NCBI GenBank assembly: GCA_030549495.1 | Contig: JAUIRK010000099.1 | Location: forward strand, 930,001 to 994,000 | Origin: Nectonema munidae | Taxonomy: Eukaryota > Nematomorpha > Nectonematoida > Nectonematidae | Length of the DNA stretch: 64,000 nucleotides | Reading direction: 5' to 3' | In this document: in pieces, positions 1 to 11,000 of the stretch | How the letters are laid out: each line of letters starts with the position of its first letter | Numbering within the stretch: the first letter of the stretch is position 1 | Notes under the pieces: model-generated | What the model was told of the DNA's origin: nothing | Seen by the model: the letters and a program-made list of their open reading frames with translations, nothing else | Database searches by the model: none | Position numbers and translations under genes: made by a program

Positions 1-1316
1 TCATTCCATTGATAGCAATATTGGGAGTCTTAAAAATCATGGTGGGATCTAGAGATGTCAATCCCTTGACAAGTGTGTATTTTAGACTTCTCTCTAATAT
101 TTTTTAGCAGATGATATAAGAAATGTTTGGCATCTTTTTTTAAACTTCAAACTTTCTTCTTCACTACATTTCGCCTCCTTTAAATAGTTTTTTGCGGCAA
201 AACCTATATCAATTTTTCTCGTCAATTAAATTTTGAGAATTATCTAAATCGAGTTTGAAAACACTTGAAATAGTTGCGAGTTTATCAGGAAGAATGAAAC
301 GAGAAAATAAAGACTTTACAATGCTTGAAAGACAAGGAAAAGTTGAATGTCCTGTAATTTAAGTAAAATCAGCCTTTCGTGCAGGTGAGTCTTTGAAAAG
401 AAAATAAACGTCCCGTAGAAAGGTATTTAAATTCCATTTTGATGAAGTAATACCAGTCCTGAGAGCTCCATGTAAGACATGTAGTCCGCATACTCCTATG
501 TTTATTAGTTTTTTGTTGATATTCTCATCCTCGGTTCTTTGAAACTCGAAATCATTCAAAAACTGCAAATTAGCATTTAGGCCATCCATTGAAACTTGTA
601 AAAGATTGTTTTGATTAAAAGGTTTCAAAATATGAGTTACACTTTGCAGTATGTCTCTAGCTGAGGCATGGCTAAGGAAAGCGCTGTCAGAATATCGAAA
701 GCAAACTTCATCCCTTTCCTCGTCATAAAACCTTTAAAAAAACATCAAGTTGATTTTTCTGTGAAACCTTTTTCAGAGCTTCATCAAAACATATGACAAA
801 GTCGGCACAACTTTTAACTTTATTAGTCAAATTATCGTTGAAGTAAGGGCTAGGCCATAATTGATAACATAGCCACATTTTGTTTTACTAAGTTTGAAAC
901 AAGAAGCTAACTTTGAGTCTGGAAACATCAACTTAAAAGTTTCGCTGGCAAAAGAACATGAATTCATCGAAAAATTGGACTGAACGACAAAAAAACCACA
1001 AAATGTCAGCTTTTGTTATATCATCTTTGCATACCCCTAGTTCTTTTATGTTATAATTCTTTTTCATAGCCTGGATAGTTTTATCGAATGATATTGATGC
1101 TTCTGTTTGAGAAGGGATTTGTTCAACTGACGGAGTGTTTTTCGCAAAACTGAAAATAGATGGTTGACGTTGCTTAGATTCAAAAAGAATAGAATAAGTT
1201 TTGCTTTTCATATGAGACTTAAAGGCAACTCTTCCCATGCTACCAATTGATATAGACTTTTTACAAAGCATACAAAATGCTACTTTATCATTCATTGCCT
1301 TCTTATTGACAGCCAA
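1..1316 (-). pseudogene. hAT-superfamily transposase, decayed, runs off left edge
   Basis: Read on the minus strand, this is a broken transposase. A BED-type zinc-finger region lies at 1316-933, with a CMLCKK motif and a later HMKSK. A middle part at about 930-640 reads in several frames and includes FNDNLTNKVKSCADFVICFDEAL. The best preserved part, 628-359, has QVSMDGLNANLQFL, NIGVCGLHVLHGA and LFKDSPARKADFT, which match the catalytic-region signatures of a hAT family common in animal genomes. Below 358 the match continues weakly to the window edge. Stops and frame changes throughout show it cannot encode an active enzyme. It is a plain DNA transposon relic; no terminal repeat was found on the right side. 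Confidence 0.75.
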
Positions 1317-1753
1317 GAAGCAAATTGAGGTTCGACTTTCGGATCAAGCCATACGTTATTGAAAAATGTTTTTCTAGACATTTAATTAAATAGAAATACA
1401 AGAGATCAAAAAATTATTCTAAAAAAATCTTTATTTACTTTTTTATTTTACTAATTTGAAGTAAAAATATTTAAAAAACTCAAAAAAAGTATTTATTCCA
1501 ACCCTCATCCCTTTTTATTGCACAGTACACAAACAAACACACATCGGTTTTAAAACTATGATAAGATTAATCAAAATACTAGTGAACAAAGAGTTTCTGT
1601 AAACAATTTTTTAGCGATTAAAAAATAATGGCGGGTTTTTTAAATAAAAAACTTTTTGATAAATTCCCTGATTTTTTTGAAAAAACATCAAAATTCCGCG
1701 ACAGAAATATTTTTCCCTGATTTTAAAAATTTGTATTGCGTTATTTTAAGAAC
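1317..1753. other. AT-rich spacer, no gene seen
   Basis: This stretch lies between the hAT relic and the candidate exon. It is dominated by A and T runs. No terminal repeat, RNA gene or open frame was recognised. Confidence 0.5.
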
Positions 1754-2026
1754 ATGATTCCGTTTTTAGCGATCCCTCTTATTTTTACGCAAATTGAAAT
1801 GAATTTCGAAAAGTGTTTTTTAGGAAGAATATTAAGAAGAACAACACACATTCTCGGCTTCCCCATCAAAGATCCAGAAGTTTTGGAGAGTGTTGGCGCT
1901 TTAAAGGAATTTTTTAGTGAAAAGGATCCAAAGATGGAGAACGGTTTTGTGCCTACGATTTTACCGATCCTCGCACTGTCTTTGCGAGCTGATGAAGAGT
2001 CGGAAATGGAAAACTTCGAAGTCAAT
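1754..2026 (+). CDS. Candidate exon of an unidentified gene
   Basis: An open frame starts at ATG 1754 (MIPFLAIPLIFTQIEMNFEK) and has mixed, non-repetitive composition: RRTTHILGFPIKDPEVLESV, then an acidic stretch ending near EMENFEVN. A good donor (AAT|GTAAGA) ends the well-composed part at 2026 in phase 0. Reading on, the frame stays open to 2296 but becomes lysine-rich and intron-like. The opposite strand is also open here, so the sense is not certain. I do not recognise the family. It could be one exon of a spliced gene or part of an old element. Confidence 0.35.
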
Positions 2027-4887
2027 GTAAGACCTAACGAAACAATACGCCTTTCCTTTTCAACCATATGTGTTACGAAAAATAACGACTTCTGTTTTGT
2101 GTTCAGAATGGAAGTGAACTTGATCTTGTTTAAAATTCGACTTAGAAAAAAATTGAAAGAAAAATTTAGCCGCAAAGTCATAATCAAAGAACGCATTGAT
2201 AATTGTCTACAGGTTTATATTAGCAAAAAAACGATTTTAAACAACACAGTTTTTTTATGCATCAATGGAAAAAAACGTTCAATAAAACTCTGGTAAATTC
2301 ACAGCCCACTCAATTGGTCCTCTACTCCATCCATGATTCTCAAAGAAACTGTCACAACACATTCTTTAACACTTCAAACGCTGTCTACACTTATAATATC
2401 TAAGTTGCAATAGCAAGTTTTCTTGTGTCAAAGTCTTGCTTGTGCATTCCTTTAATCTGTTTCCACCATTTTTGAAATATTCACTTTGATCCACATCTAT
2501 CCTAACTTCTTCGCGAAAGAAAGGCTTTTCAGAATCAATTCAACGATTTATTTCATGATTTGAATCTTCAATTCAAAACGAACTAAAGTCTAAAAAGAAT
2601 GAAGCGCAATGACGCATAAAAAAAGGTTATGCCATACAACGGTATTTTTAAAGCATTACAATGTGTTCAAGAGCATTTCTATCTTTCATTAAATAAAAAT
2701 GCAAATTCAAGATGCATGAAAAAGCACAATATCCTTCATTTTTATGGGAATTTGATATGGCTGCTTTGTTCGATTCTTATTGTTTATGGTATGCACTTTT
2801 AAATGCAATGAAACGTTGGTTTGAGAACTTAATTCTCTCCACAGCATTGGAGGCATCCAACAAGAAGATACACTCACTCGACAGTAACTTAAATTTAAAT
2901 TCATATGAACACAGTCAAGGTATAATATGTATTTGAAAAATGTTACCTATTTTGAAAAGGTGATATCAAATTAATGGGAGCATCCCCCGTTTTCCTGTCA
3001 TATTTCTTAACAGACATTTTTCAAATTTTCGATAATTTCACTGACTGGACGACCAAATTCATTTCAAGCTCCTGACATTTCTTTAGCCAAGACTATTAAA
3101 ATTTTATAAGCTTTTCAGATACTATTCCAAATTAAGGGCGCTGGCATCGAGCATATGAAATAATGGCGCCCTCTTGTACCAAAGTTTCGTATAATTTTTG
3201 CTAAAACATCAACGACAGAATTTGTTTCGTTGCAAAGAATCATTTTAAGTTTGCTCAAGAGCTAAAAATTCAATTTCTGTGCATTCATGTGTATTGAGGA
3301 GATCAAATCGACATTTTAATATTCGTAGAACAAAAGGATAGACTTTTCGAATCTCCCTTGAAATCGAAACACTAAATAACGTGCCTTTCTTTTTTAGCTG
3401 AAGTCAACTTTATCTGAAAACCAAATTAATATTTGTGAAAGTTAGCACAAGTTATGTTTCAATTAGGAATGAAATTACACTGTAAAGCAATTGATTAGAT
3501 AGACTATTCATAGCTTTAGCACTTTATCTTATAACAAGGGTCAATTTATAAACACTTGCAAAGTTTCCTCTGCTTTCATAAAATAAATTATAAAAAAATT
3601 TTGAAAAAGTTTTACTCTTTAAATTGAACGCAAAAAACGTATTATTATCTGGGGTCCATTAGACCCCACTGGTAAACAATGTTTCATTGTTCAATAATAT
3701 TCAATAAAGAAATTTATACGTCATTAAAAACCAAAAAAGGAACACCTTATAATACCAATTGACCCTAAATAAGTTTCAGATTATTTAAATACACTACTTG
3801 TTAAAAACCGATCAAAATAAAGAAATTATACCAGGAAAAAATTCTAGGAATTACACCAAGACTTAATTCATTTAAATTAAAAATTTATCGATAATGTGAA
3901 AAGGTATTCAATTGCTTTTGTTGTTGTTGTTTTTGACACCTAAGTATTTCCGTGTATTGGTGGGTGTTCAATGTTAATATGTAAGATGTTTTTTTGTGTC
4001 AGACGTGTTTTAATACAAATAAATAAGAAAGTTTGTATCAAAAATGTGAAAAAATGTATTGTATGCACTAAACCTAGCCTCACCATAACGCTAACATCTA
4101 CAATAGCTTTCCAAAATTCTACACATTAAGGCCCATTTAGAAATTGGTTAAGCACTTGTCAATCAAGAATTATGCAAATTGAAGAACAAATTCAGCGGGA
4201 AAGTGGCTAAAGATGTTTGCTCCAAATCTTTCATTAACGCTCAATACTATCTTGTGTACAACATGTTAGCCTTGGGAAATTTTATCAATTAAATTTTCAT
4301 AGATATATTTTTTTGTAATCAAAAATTTCCAATAAACACTGTTATTATCATCAGCCATAAAAGAACGGTTTGTATAAGATCTCTTTTGATTAATCATAAA
4401 ATAATATATGTTTACTGGCATAATGCCTTCATTCTCTATTCTGAAACAAAGAAAAAATTCTTGAAAAATCTGTCTTTCCAACTTGCTGAAAAATTTGGGA
4501 TTCTTCGTTTGCAAATAGAAATCTTATGAGAAAAACGAAACTTGCTGGAATCAAAGTAGGGTATTCAGACAAAGCTAATTCCCATGCTTAAGAATACGAT
4601 GAAGTAGCAATTCCACAGCGTTCAAAAAGAAGTTGATCAATTTGTTTTAGTTGTGAAAGAACCGTATGCCTGAAAAATAAAAGGTATTACAACTTTATAT
4701 TAGTGTCATCAGCTAAAGATTTGTGCATATTTAATTTTTACAATATCAGAATTTTTTCAAATGTAAAACTCTGTACACAAAATGTTATGTAGCGTTGAGG
4801 GTAGAGCCATTACACTGTTGGGGTGAGAAGTATGTAATTAAAGGTGACACTCGAGATACTGCAACACAAGTGTTTAGTCCATCTAAC
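2027..4887. other. Gene-poor AT-rich region
   Basis: No convincing gene. The small open frames at 2707-2936 and 4266-4514 lack recognisable motifs and look like chance or old transposon debris. A short hairpin (TGGGGTC, five-base loop, GACCCCA) lies at about 3650-3668. Nothing else was supported. Confidence 0.45.
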
Positions 4888-5208
4888 CAGGGGTCGGCAA
4901 AGTGGTCGATATCGACCCCCTGGGGTCCATAACAGATCTTTAGGGGTCGATAAGATAGAAAAACTTACCAAATTGTTCTATGCTTTTTTTTACTTTATAG
5001 TAGTAATAAATCTCCTTTTTCTTTTAAAACATAGTTTAGCACATTGTATAGTGTAGGATATATGAAACATTTTTGGTTTCTATTTCTCTCTTAATTGTTG
5101 ACATTGATTAATGCTTTTATGAAAGATTTCTATGTGGGATGGGGGTCGATGTGAAGACAAATGTTCTATTAAGGGGTCGACGGGTAAAGAAAAGTTTGCC
5201 GTTCCCTG
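4888..5208. mobile_element. hAT-type non-autonomous element (MITE), copy 1
   Basis: This 321-bp element starts CAGGGGTCGGCAAAGTGG and ends AAGTTTGCCGTTCCCTG, giving imperfect inverted ends of the CAGGG...CCCTG hAT type. The interior is AT-rich with a repeated gggtcga motif near both ends. The flanking 8-mers (catctaac and, one base in, aatcgaac) look like a diverged 8-bp target duplication. A second copy at 19348-19666 matches along its whole length and has a perfect duplication, which fixes the boundaries of this one. Confidence 0.8.
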
Positions 5209-7679
5209 AAATCGAACGGTGACATTACATCAATGATATAGATCGATCATTTTTATAATTTAAATAACAAAAAATTCATTTCAAAATTTTATATGAAAAT
5301 TGAAACATAAAAAACTCCACTTGAAAGAATGGAAGAGTAACGTGAATACAGATTGAGGATAGAAGTAACATCCATTCCCATAAAAGTCATCTCAATGTGA
5401 AAAACACATTATTATTATTGATTGATTATTATTTTCTGCAGAGAAGTATGTTGTAATAGTCACATTTATGAAACATCGCCAGAGTAGTAGTAGTAGAGAT
5501 TCAAAGCAAAATGTATTAACCCAAACACATGCAAAACATACGTGATATGAAGTAAAATGGGAAGTATTTGAATCTCCGCATCATTTAATTAAACATTTTA
5601 GTGCAACCGAAATCAATATGGAAAATGCAGTATTAACAAACTTAAAATGTCTGTCTAAAAGACAGTGATTTGATATGAAGAACTTTCAGAGTCGGCATGT
5701 GAATGTCTCGGGTTAACGGCAGAAAAACATTGGTCTGACTGAGTGAATAAACAAAAATCTTAGCAAAAAGAAGTGTACAACTCATTTCATGAAGCAATTT
5801 TTATGTTCTAACTTTTTTCCACAATTTTATAATGGTCAATTTAACTGATCTTGTTCGGTGTTGAAAGTTCTTCTTCTTCTTCTTCTTTGTTCAATTGAAT
5901 GCGTCAGAAGTATTGAATAGAGTTCGATTAACGCGATTGGAATTTCAAGGGTTAAGCAAGATTGCGGGATTAATTTGTAAAACGTAAACTTTTTTATTTA
6001 TAAAATAAAAATAAGGAGAGAAACGCTCTACGAACTAAAGTCATCTTCATTGCGGAATCCTTTTGATATCGATCGCCTAATTGTTGATGGGGAAGAGCTA
6101 AAATAATTAAAGAGCACACATAAAGTTTAAGTATAAAATAAATCATAAGGTTTATGACTGTGAAAGAAGTTTAGCTTCTCAACAACTTTCAGCACTGACT
6201 TAGCCGTTGTTCAACTAAAAATATTATTTAGGTAAAAAAGAAAAAAAGTGGTCTCTGAAATGACACCCCATTTCGTACTTACATGCCCAAAATATACAAA
6301 AAAACATTTAAGCAGTGAAGTGCTATTAGGCTGAGGTGGGAGCCTTCATGGTTGGTTTGCTTATATAAGGAAAGGTACTGACAAAATACTCCAGAGATAA
6401 AATTTCCAACAGTTACGGTGCTATTTCGGTTGTTTATGAGAAAAATGTTGAGCTTTGAAATTTTGTGTGGCATCAACAATTCTATCAATTGTACAAAGGC
6501 AGCGAGCAAAAGAGTTTATCTGTGAGTGAGACGCCTGCTTTTAATGTGGACAGCATGGATGTGTAAGACTTTTCATTGAAGGATTTAATTTAAATGCTGA
6601 AGCAAAATTTAGTTCCATAAAACGATAAAATCTAATACCTACACTACTAAAGCCAACTTTTTGTATCTAAAAAGCCATTGGGTTGTACAATGTACACGTC
6701 CCTAGCACAAGAACAAAAATTGAAAAAGTTATGCACTACAGGAACCAATGGCTTTTTATTGTTAAATTCAAAGCAACTCAAACCTCATTTTTGAAATGAT
6801 AAAAATTACACGTGTGACTCGCAATACATTTTAGGTGAACTTAATTTTTCAAAAAAACTGCTTGCAACGATATGCACTACAAAAAGGATGTTTGTCTTTG
6901 AGTATCTTGCTATAAATTTAAACACTTTGCAACAGCTTTTACAATAACATTTAGAAGATCTTAAACATTAGAAGATTTTTAAATAACAATCGAGACTGTT
7001 TTCTGGTCTGGTAATTGTAATTTGTTGGTAGCGTAGTTGGTATTTTTAAGTGGTGAACATATAGAGATTACTGTGGTCTAATGTCTAGGGTGTTATGCAT
7101 ATAGTTATTTGAAAAGGCCATTCAATCATTCGGCAGGCCAGATACTATTTGTTTGCGTTAACAAGATTTTGCCTAAAAGATATTTGTTGTACAGTTGACT
7201 AGCATTAATCCGGAAATCAATAATTCAGACCTTCTATGTCTAAATAAAATTCTGACATCATTAATTAAGAACTATGGAAACATTTTGTTAAAATATTAAA
7301 AAAAATAATGAATAGAATGCTGTCTGATAAAATGAAATTAGCTTAGTAAAGGTGTCTGTAGAAATAATAATGATCAGAGAACAATCTAAGACTGAATCAA
7401 TATGTGAACATACGGAAACAGGCGAGTCGCACACATTCTGAATTAGTTATAGTCGCCTGTATTAGCAGTATAAACACTTATTTCATTATTTTTTTTTCTT
7501 ACAAATCTATATTTTTATATTCATAATTTTTGTCTTATGAAACCATCTGATTATCCAGAGTTTAACATGAGAGTTCTTTTAGACATTTATTTAAACTTGT
7601 TATAGCCATAAATTTTCGTGAACCCAGGATATTGAAATTGGGTTTTTTCAATCACCAACCTGGAATTTGGGGAAAGAAG
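5209..7679. other. Gene-poor region with simple repeats
   Basis: No gene was found. It holds a short (TTC)n run near 5873-5886 and scattered AT-rich sequence. The frame at 6279-6509 on the minus strand has no recognisable motif. This is the region beyond the last recognised HBS1 exon, so any HBS1 3' UTR would lie at its right end or in the low-complexity block that follows. Confidence 0.45.
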
Positions 7680-7808
7680 ATACCCCTCCCTAAAAATTTT
7701 TTAATGGGGAAAAAAAAAAGAAAAGGGATGGGTAAAGGGGTGGGGGAGGTTTTTTTTTTTTATATATTTTTTTTTTTAAAGAAAAGAAAAAAAACCCCCC
7801 CCGGTTTC
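7680..7808. repeat. Homopolymer-dense low-complexity block
   Basis: The block is made of successive runs of A, G, T and C: A-rich with GGG, then G-rich, long T runs, A-rich, and a final C8 run. It is unlike any neighbouring sequence and ends five bases from the stop of the last HBS1 exon. It could be a real simple repeat or an assembly/consensus error. Confidence 0.7.
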
Positions 7809-7813
7809 TTAGA

Positions 7814-8095
7814 TTATTGCGTATTTACTCTAAGTCGGGGTCCTACCTTAGTTATGATTCCAGCCGCAATAGTCTCACCACGACTCCTTAGGAAAATACG
7901 GCCCAGAGCTTTGCACCGGGAGTACTCTTCGAAGCACAGCTGGGCTGACTTCAAGGTCACGAGCACCAAAGCACCAGTATTTGATGAAATCAAGCGCGGA
8001 TTCTTCTTAACGATGCCTGCTGACTTTTTGTCTATCTCGTGAATCAGTTTGGATATGATTGCCGGCTCTGCCACCTGTTGGTGATGCAGGATGAC
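7814..8095 (-). CDS. HBS1L: HBS1 exon 12 (domain III, C-terminus)
   Basis: The exon follows acceptor CATTTTTCAG in phase 0. It encodes [20 protein letters not shown], then [37 protein letters not shown] and [10 protein letters not shown], the conserved core of domain III. After ITK there is a possible donor (AAG|GTAGGA); read through, the frame ends [10 protein letters not shown] and stop. Because a homopolymer block starts immediately downstream, it is unclear whether this is the true C-terminus or intron read-through. Confidence 0.9.
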   Translation of the reverse strand, partial: VILHHQQVAEPAIISKLIHEIDKKSAGIVKKNPRLISSNTGALVLVTLKSAQLCFEEYSRCKALGRIFLRSRGETIAAGIITKVGPRLRVNTQ

Positions 8096-11000
8096 CTGAA
8101 AAATGAAAGGAATTTTTATGTGCAATCAGCCACGTAGCGAGATGACTGTTTAAAAAATATTGTGATTTACAGGTTTAAAAATAAAACACCGGATCTATTT
8201 TTTGATGGTATGCTTTTACTCTAAGAACCTAACGCAAAGAATAAATATAATGAAAATATAGAAAAATCATGGAAATCATTGACAACAGGATTGGAGCGAT
8301 TCTAGATAATGATTAAAATTCTGATTTTTATTATCAAAACCCGATTCTAATTTTGCCTCGCATTAAAATCGGAATCGACACCAACTCAAATTGGCAGTCT
8401 CGGTCAATTCGTTTAAATTTGTTAGCAGGAATTTAAAAGCAAATAACAAATATAGATTATGATAAAATCAGAAATGCCAACAAACATAGAAACAGACAGT
8501 CACATATAGGAGCACATATGCATGCACATAGAGTAGAACTGTTGTTGTAAGCAAAAATAAAGTGCTTTAAAATATAAAATATATATTTAATACTAAAATA
8601 CAGTAGACCCTCGAATATCCGATAAGTCAGACCGTGTTCGAAAAAACAATTGTTTGCTCTCATAAGCTTACAAGACGCTATTTTCTTTGATTTTTTAAAT
8701 TCAAAATGCTAATAAATATTTTTTTTATTTAATAGATAATAATTCGTAGCAAATATTTTCTTGCGAAATGCCTGGAAGAAATACAGGCAGAGCTCAACAG
8801 CTTGTCATTTTATCAGTTATCAAAAAACTTGAACTTATTAACCAATTAGAAGCGGGAGCTCCTGTAAAAAGTGTTTGTGAAGAAAGAAACTGTCTCAGAC
8901 ATTCGGAAAGCTAAAGACAAACTCTTAGCTTTTTCTTTAAAGTCCAATGTGAATGAAAGTCGTGATAATTCTTCTCTTGGAAATAGAAAAAGGATGCGAG
9001 TTTTTAAGGATGAAAATTTGGAAGCAGTAACAAAATGATTTGTGCAGTGACGATCATGCGGTGTGAAGGTTTGTGGGATTGCTATTCAAGATGCTGCTCA
9101 AAAGTTAGCTAGGCATATGGAAATTAATGATTTCACTGCTGGTGATGGGTGGTTATGGTTTTTCAGAAACAGGCATGGCCCTTGCAACACAGTTTTGCAT
9201 GGGGAAAGCTGGCAGTGCGCCAGTCGAAGATGTTGAGTCTTTTAGACAGAAGTTAAATAAGTTAATCAAAGATGAAGGGTTTTAACCTGCCAAAATTACA
9301 ATGCTGATGAAAGTGGTCTTTTTGGCGTTGTATCCCAAAAAATACGCAGGCATTTAGAGATGAAAAAGATAATCGTGGTGAAAAGATACGTAAAGAAAGG
9401 ATTTCTTTCTTGTGTTGCGCCAACGCAGTGGTCAGCATCGTTTACCTCTATCTGGGGTGCGCAAGTCTAAGCGTCCGCGAGTTTTGAAATTGTATGAATT
9501 GTCTGCTCGTTCATTACTACAACTCGAAAAAGGCTTGGTTTAACCATTTTTCTAGATTGGTTTTTTAAACATTTTGTACCAGAAGTTCAGAAATTTCAAA
9601 AAGATATTCTAAAAATTGCTCCTAAAGATGTGAAAGATTGTTAGTTATAGTGGAAAAATTAGAGTTCTTTTTTTGCCTCCGTGATTCAGCCAATGGACCA
9701 GAGTGTGATTTATTCCTGTAAGAAACTGTATCAGCGTAAATATCTTTATGAAGTTGGAGTTGATATAGAAGGAAAAAAACAAAAGAAAATATCAGGAACT
9801 AACATAAAAGGGGCCATTTACAATATTGCAGCTGCATGGAAAGACGGTAAAGCAACAACCCTGGTCAACGCATAGAAAGAACTTCTGTATGATACTGATG
9901 ATGTTAAGTACGATTTTGAAGGTTTTGAGTCTCTTCAAAAGAGCGGGGAACATGTTTCTTTGGAGGATGTAGGAAAGTGGCTAGAAGAAACAGAAGAAGA
10001 CCCTGGTCATCATGTTATGACAGATGAAGAAATAGACGAAGAAGTTCTTAATGGTAGCACAAAGGAGGATAATGACGAAAATGATTTGGATGTTAAAATT
10101 CCAAAACTTTCAGCAGTTCGAGAAGCCCTTGAACGTACATTGATATAACTGCAGACGAAGAAAGCAACCAGTAACGATCTTTGAGAGACATGATCATTCT
10201 AAGACAACACATACAGGGAAAACAATTAAAGATGTATTCCCCTTTTAAGCCAGTTGTCAGAGCTACAGAATCAAACTCTCCTCAACCATTTACAAGTGGA
10301 GTTTACTCTTTCGATATTTAAACTGCTCAATTTTTTTTAATTCTTTTTAAATGCATGTTATATTAGAAAAAAAAGTGGGCATGAATGAATAATAATTCGT
10401 CTGATTTGTTATAACTTCTGTTAAGTCGGACACTGCTTTCCCCCAAGTAGTCCGCCTTAACGATGGTCTACTGTACTATCATTAATACTTTAATTTCGGA
10501 CACAGCTTGCAAGTATACACATGCACTAGTCCACATTACTATGTGTGCAACCCAATTGAGATCATTCATTAATCTTTGACTTAGGCGTGTCACATTTTTA
10601 AAGCAATTTCTTATCAATTTTTAAGGGACACTTTTATTGAAGTCTCAAGGGATGCATGCAAACAAAAGTATAATTAACTAATAAGAAAAAAATGTTTTTC
10701 GACTCTGGGAAATGGTGTAAATATATCATTTTTAAGTTTAAATTTTAAAATGCCATTTTTTGAAATCTATAAATTATCTTAAGTTCTAAATTGCTCAGCT
10801 ACCACAAGTAAGTGATTTTTTGAAATTCTTAGAGCACCTGATTTGAACGTTAAATTTCTTTCATTCTATGTAAAACATTATCTAATTTTTTTCTTATTTT
10901 CAGAAAACGTTCGATAAACTCGTAAAATATTTAAATAAAGAATATTTAAAGGAATTGTAGACAAAATAGTTTTTTAAATAAACAAATAAAATAAATTAAT

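Noticed and set aside
1741-2196. Minus-strand 151-codon frame opposite the candidate exon
   Set aside because: It lacks splice signals and has a less protein-like composition than the plus-strand reading, although neither is proven.
3650-3668. GGGGTC/GACCCC hairpin as a regulatory element or terminator
   Set aside because: A 7-bp stem in isolation, with no gene nearby; probably chance or part of an old repeat.
7632-8042. Plus-strand 136-codon open frame
   Set aside because: It runs through the homopolymer block and then reads the complement of HBS1 exon 12; the minus strand carries the conserved domain III.
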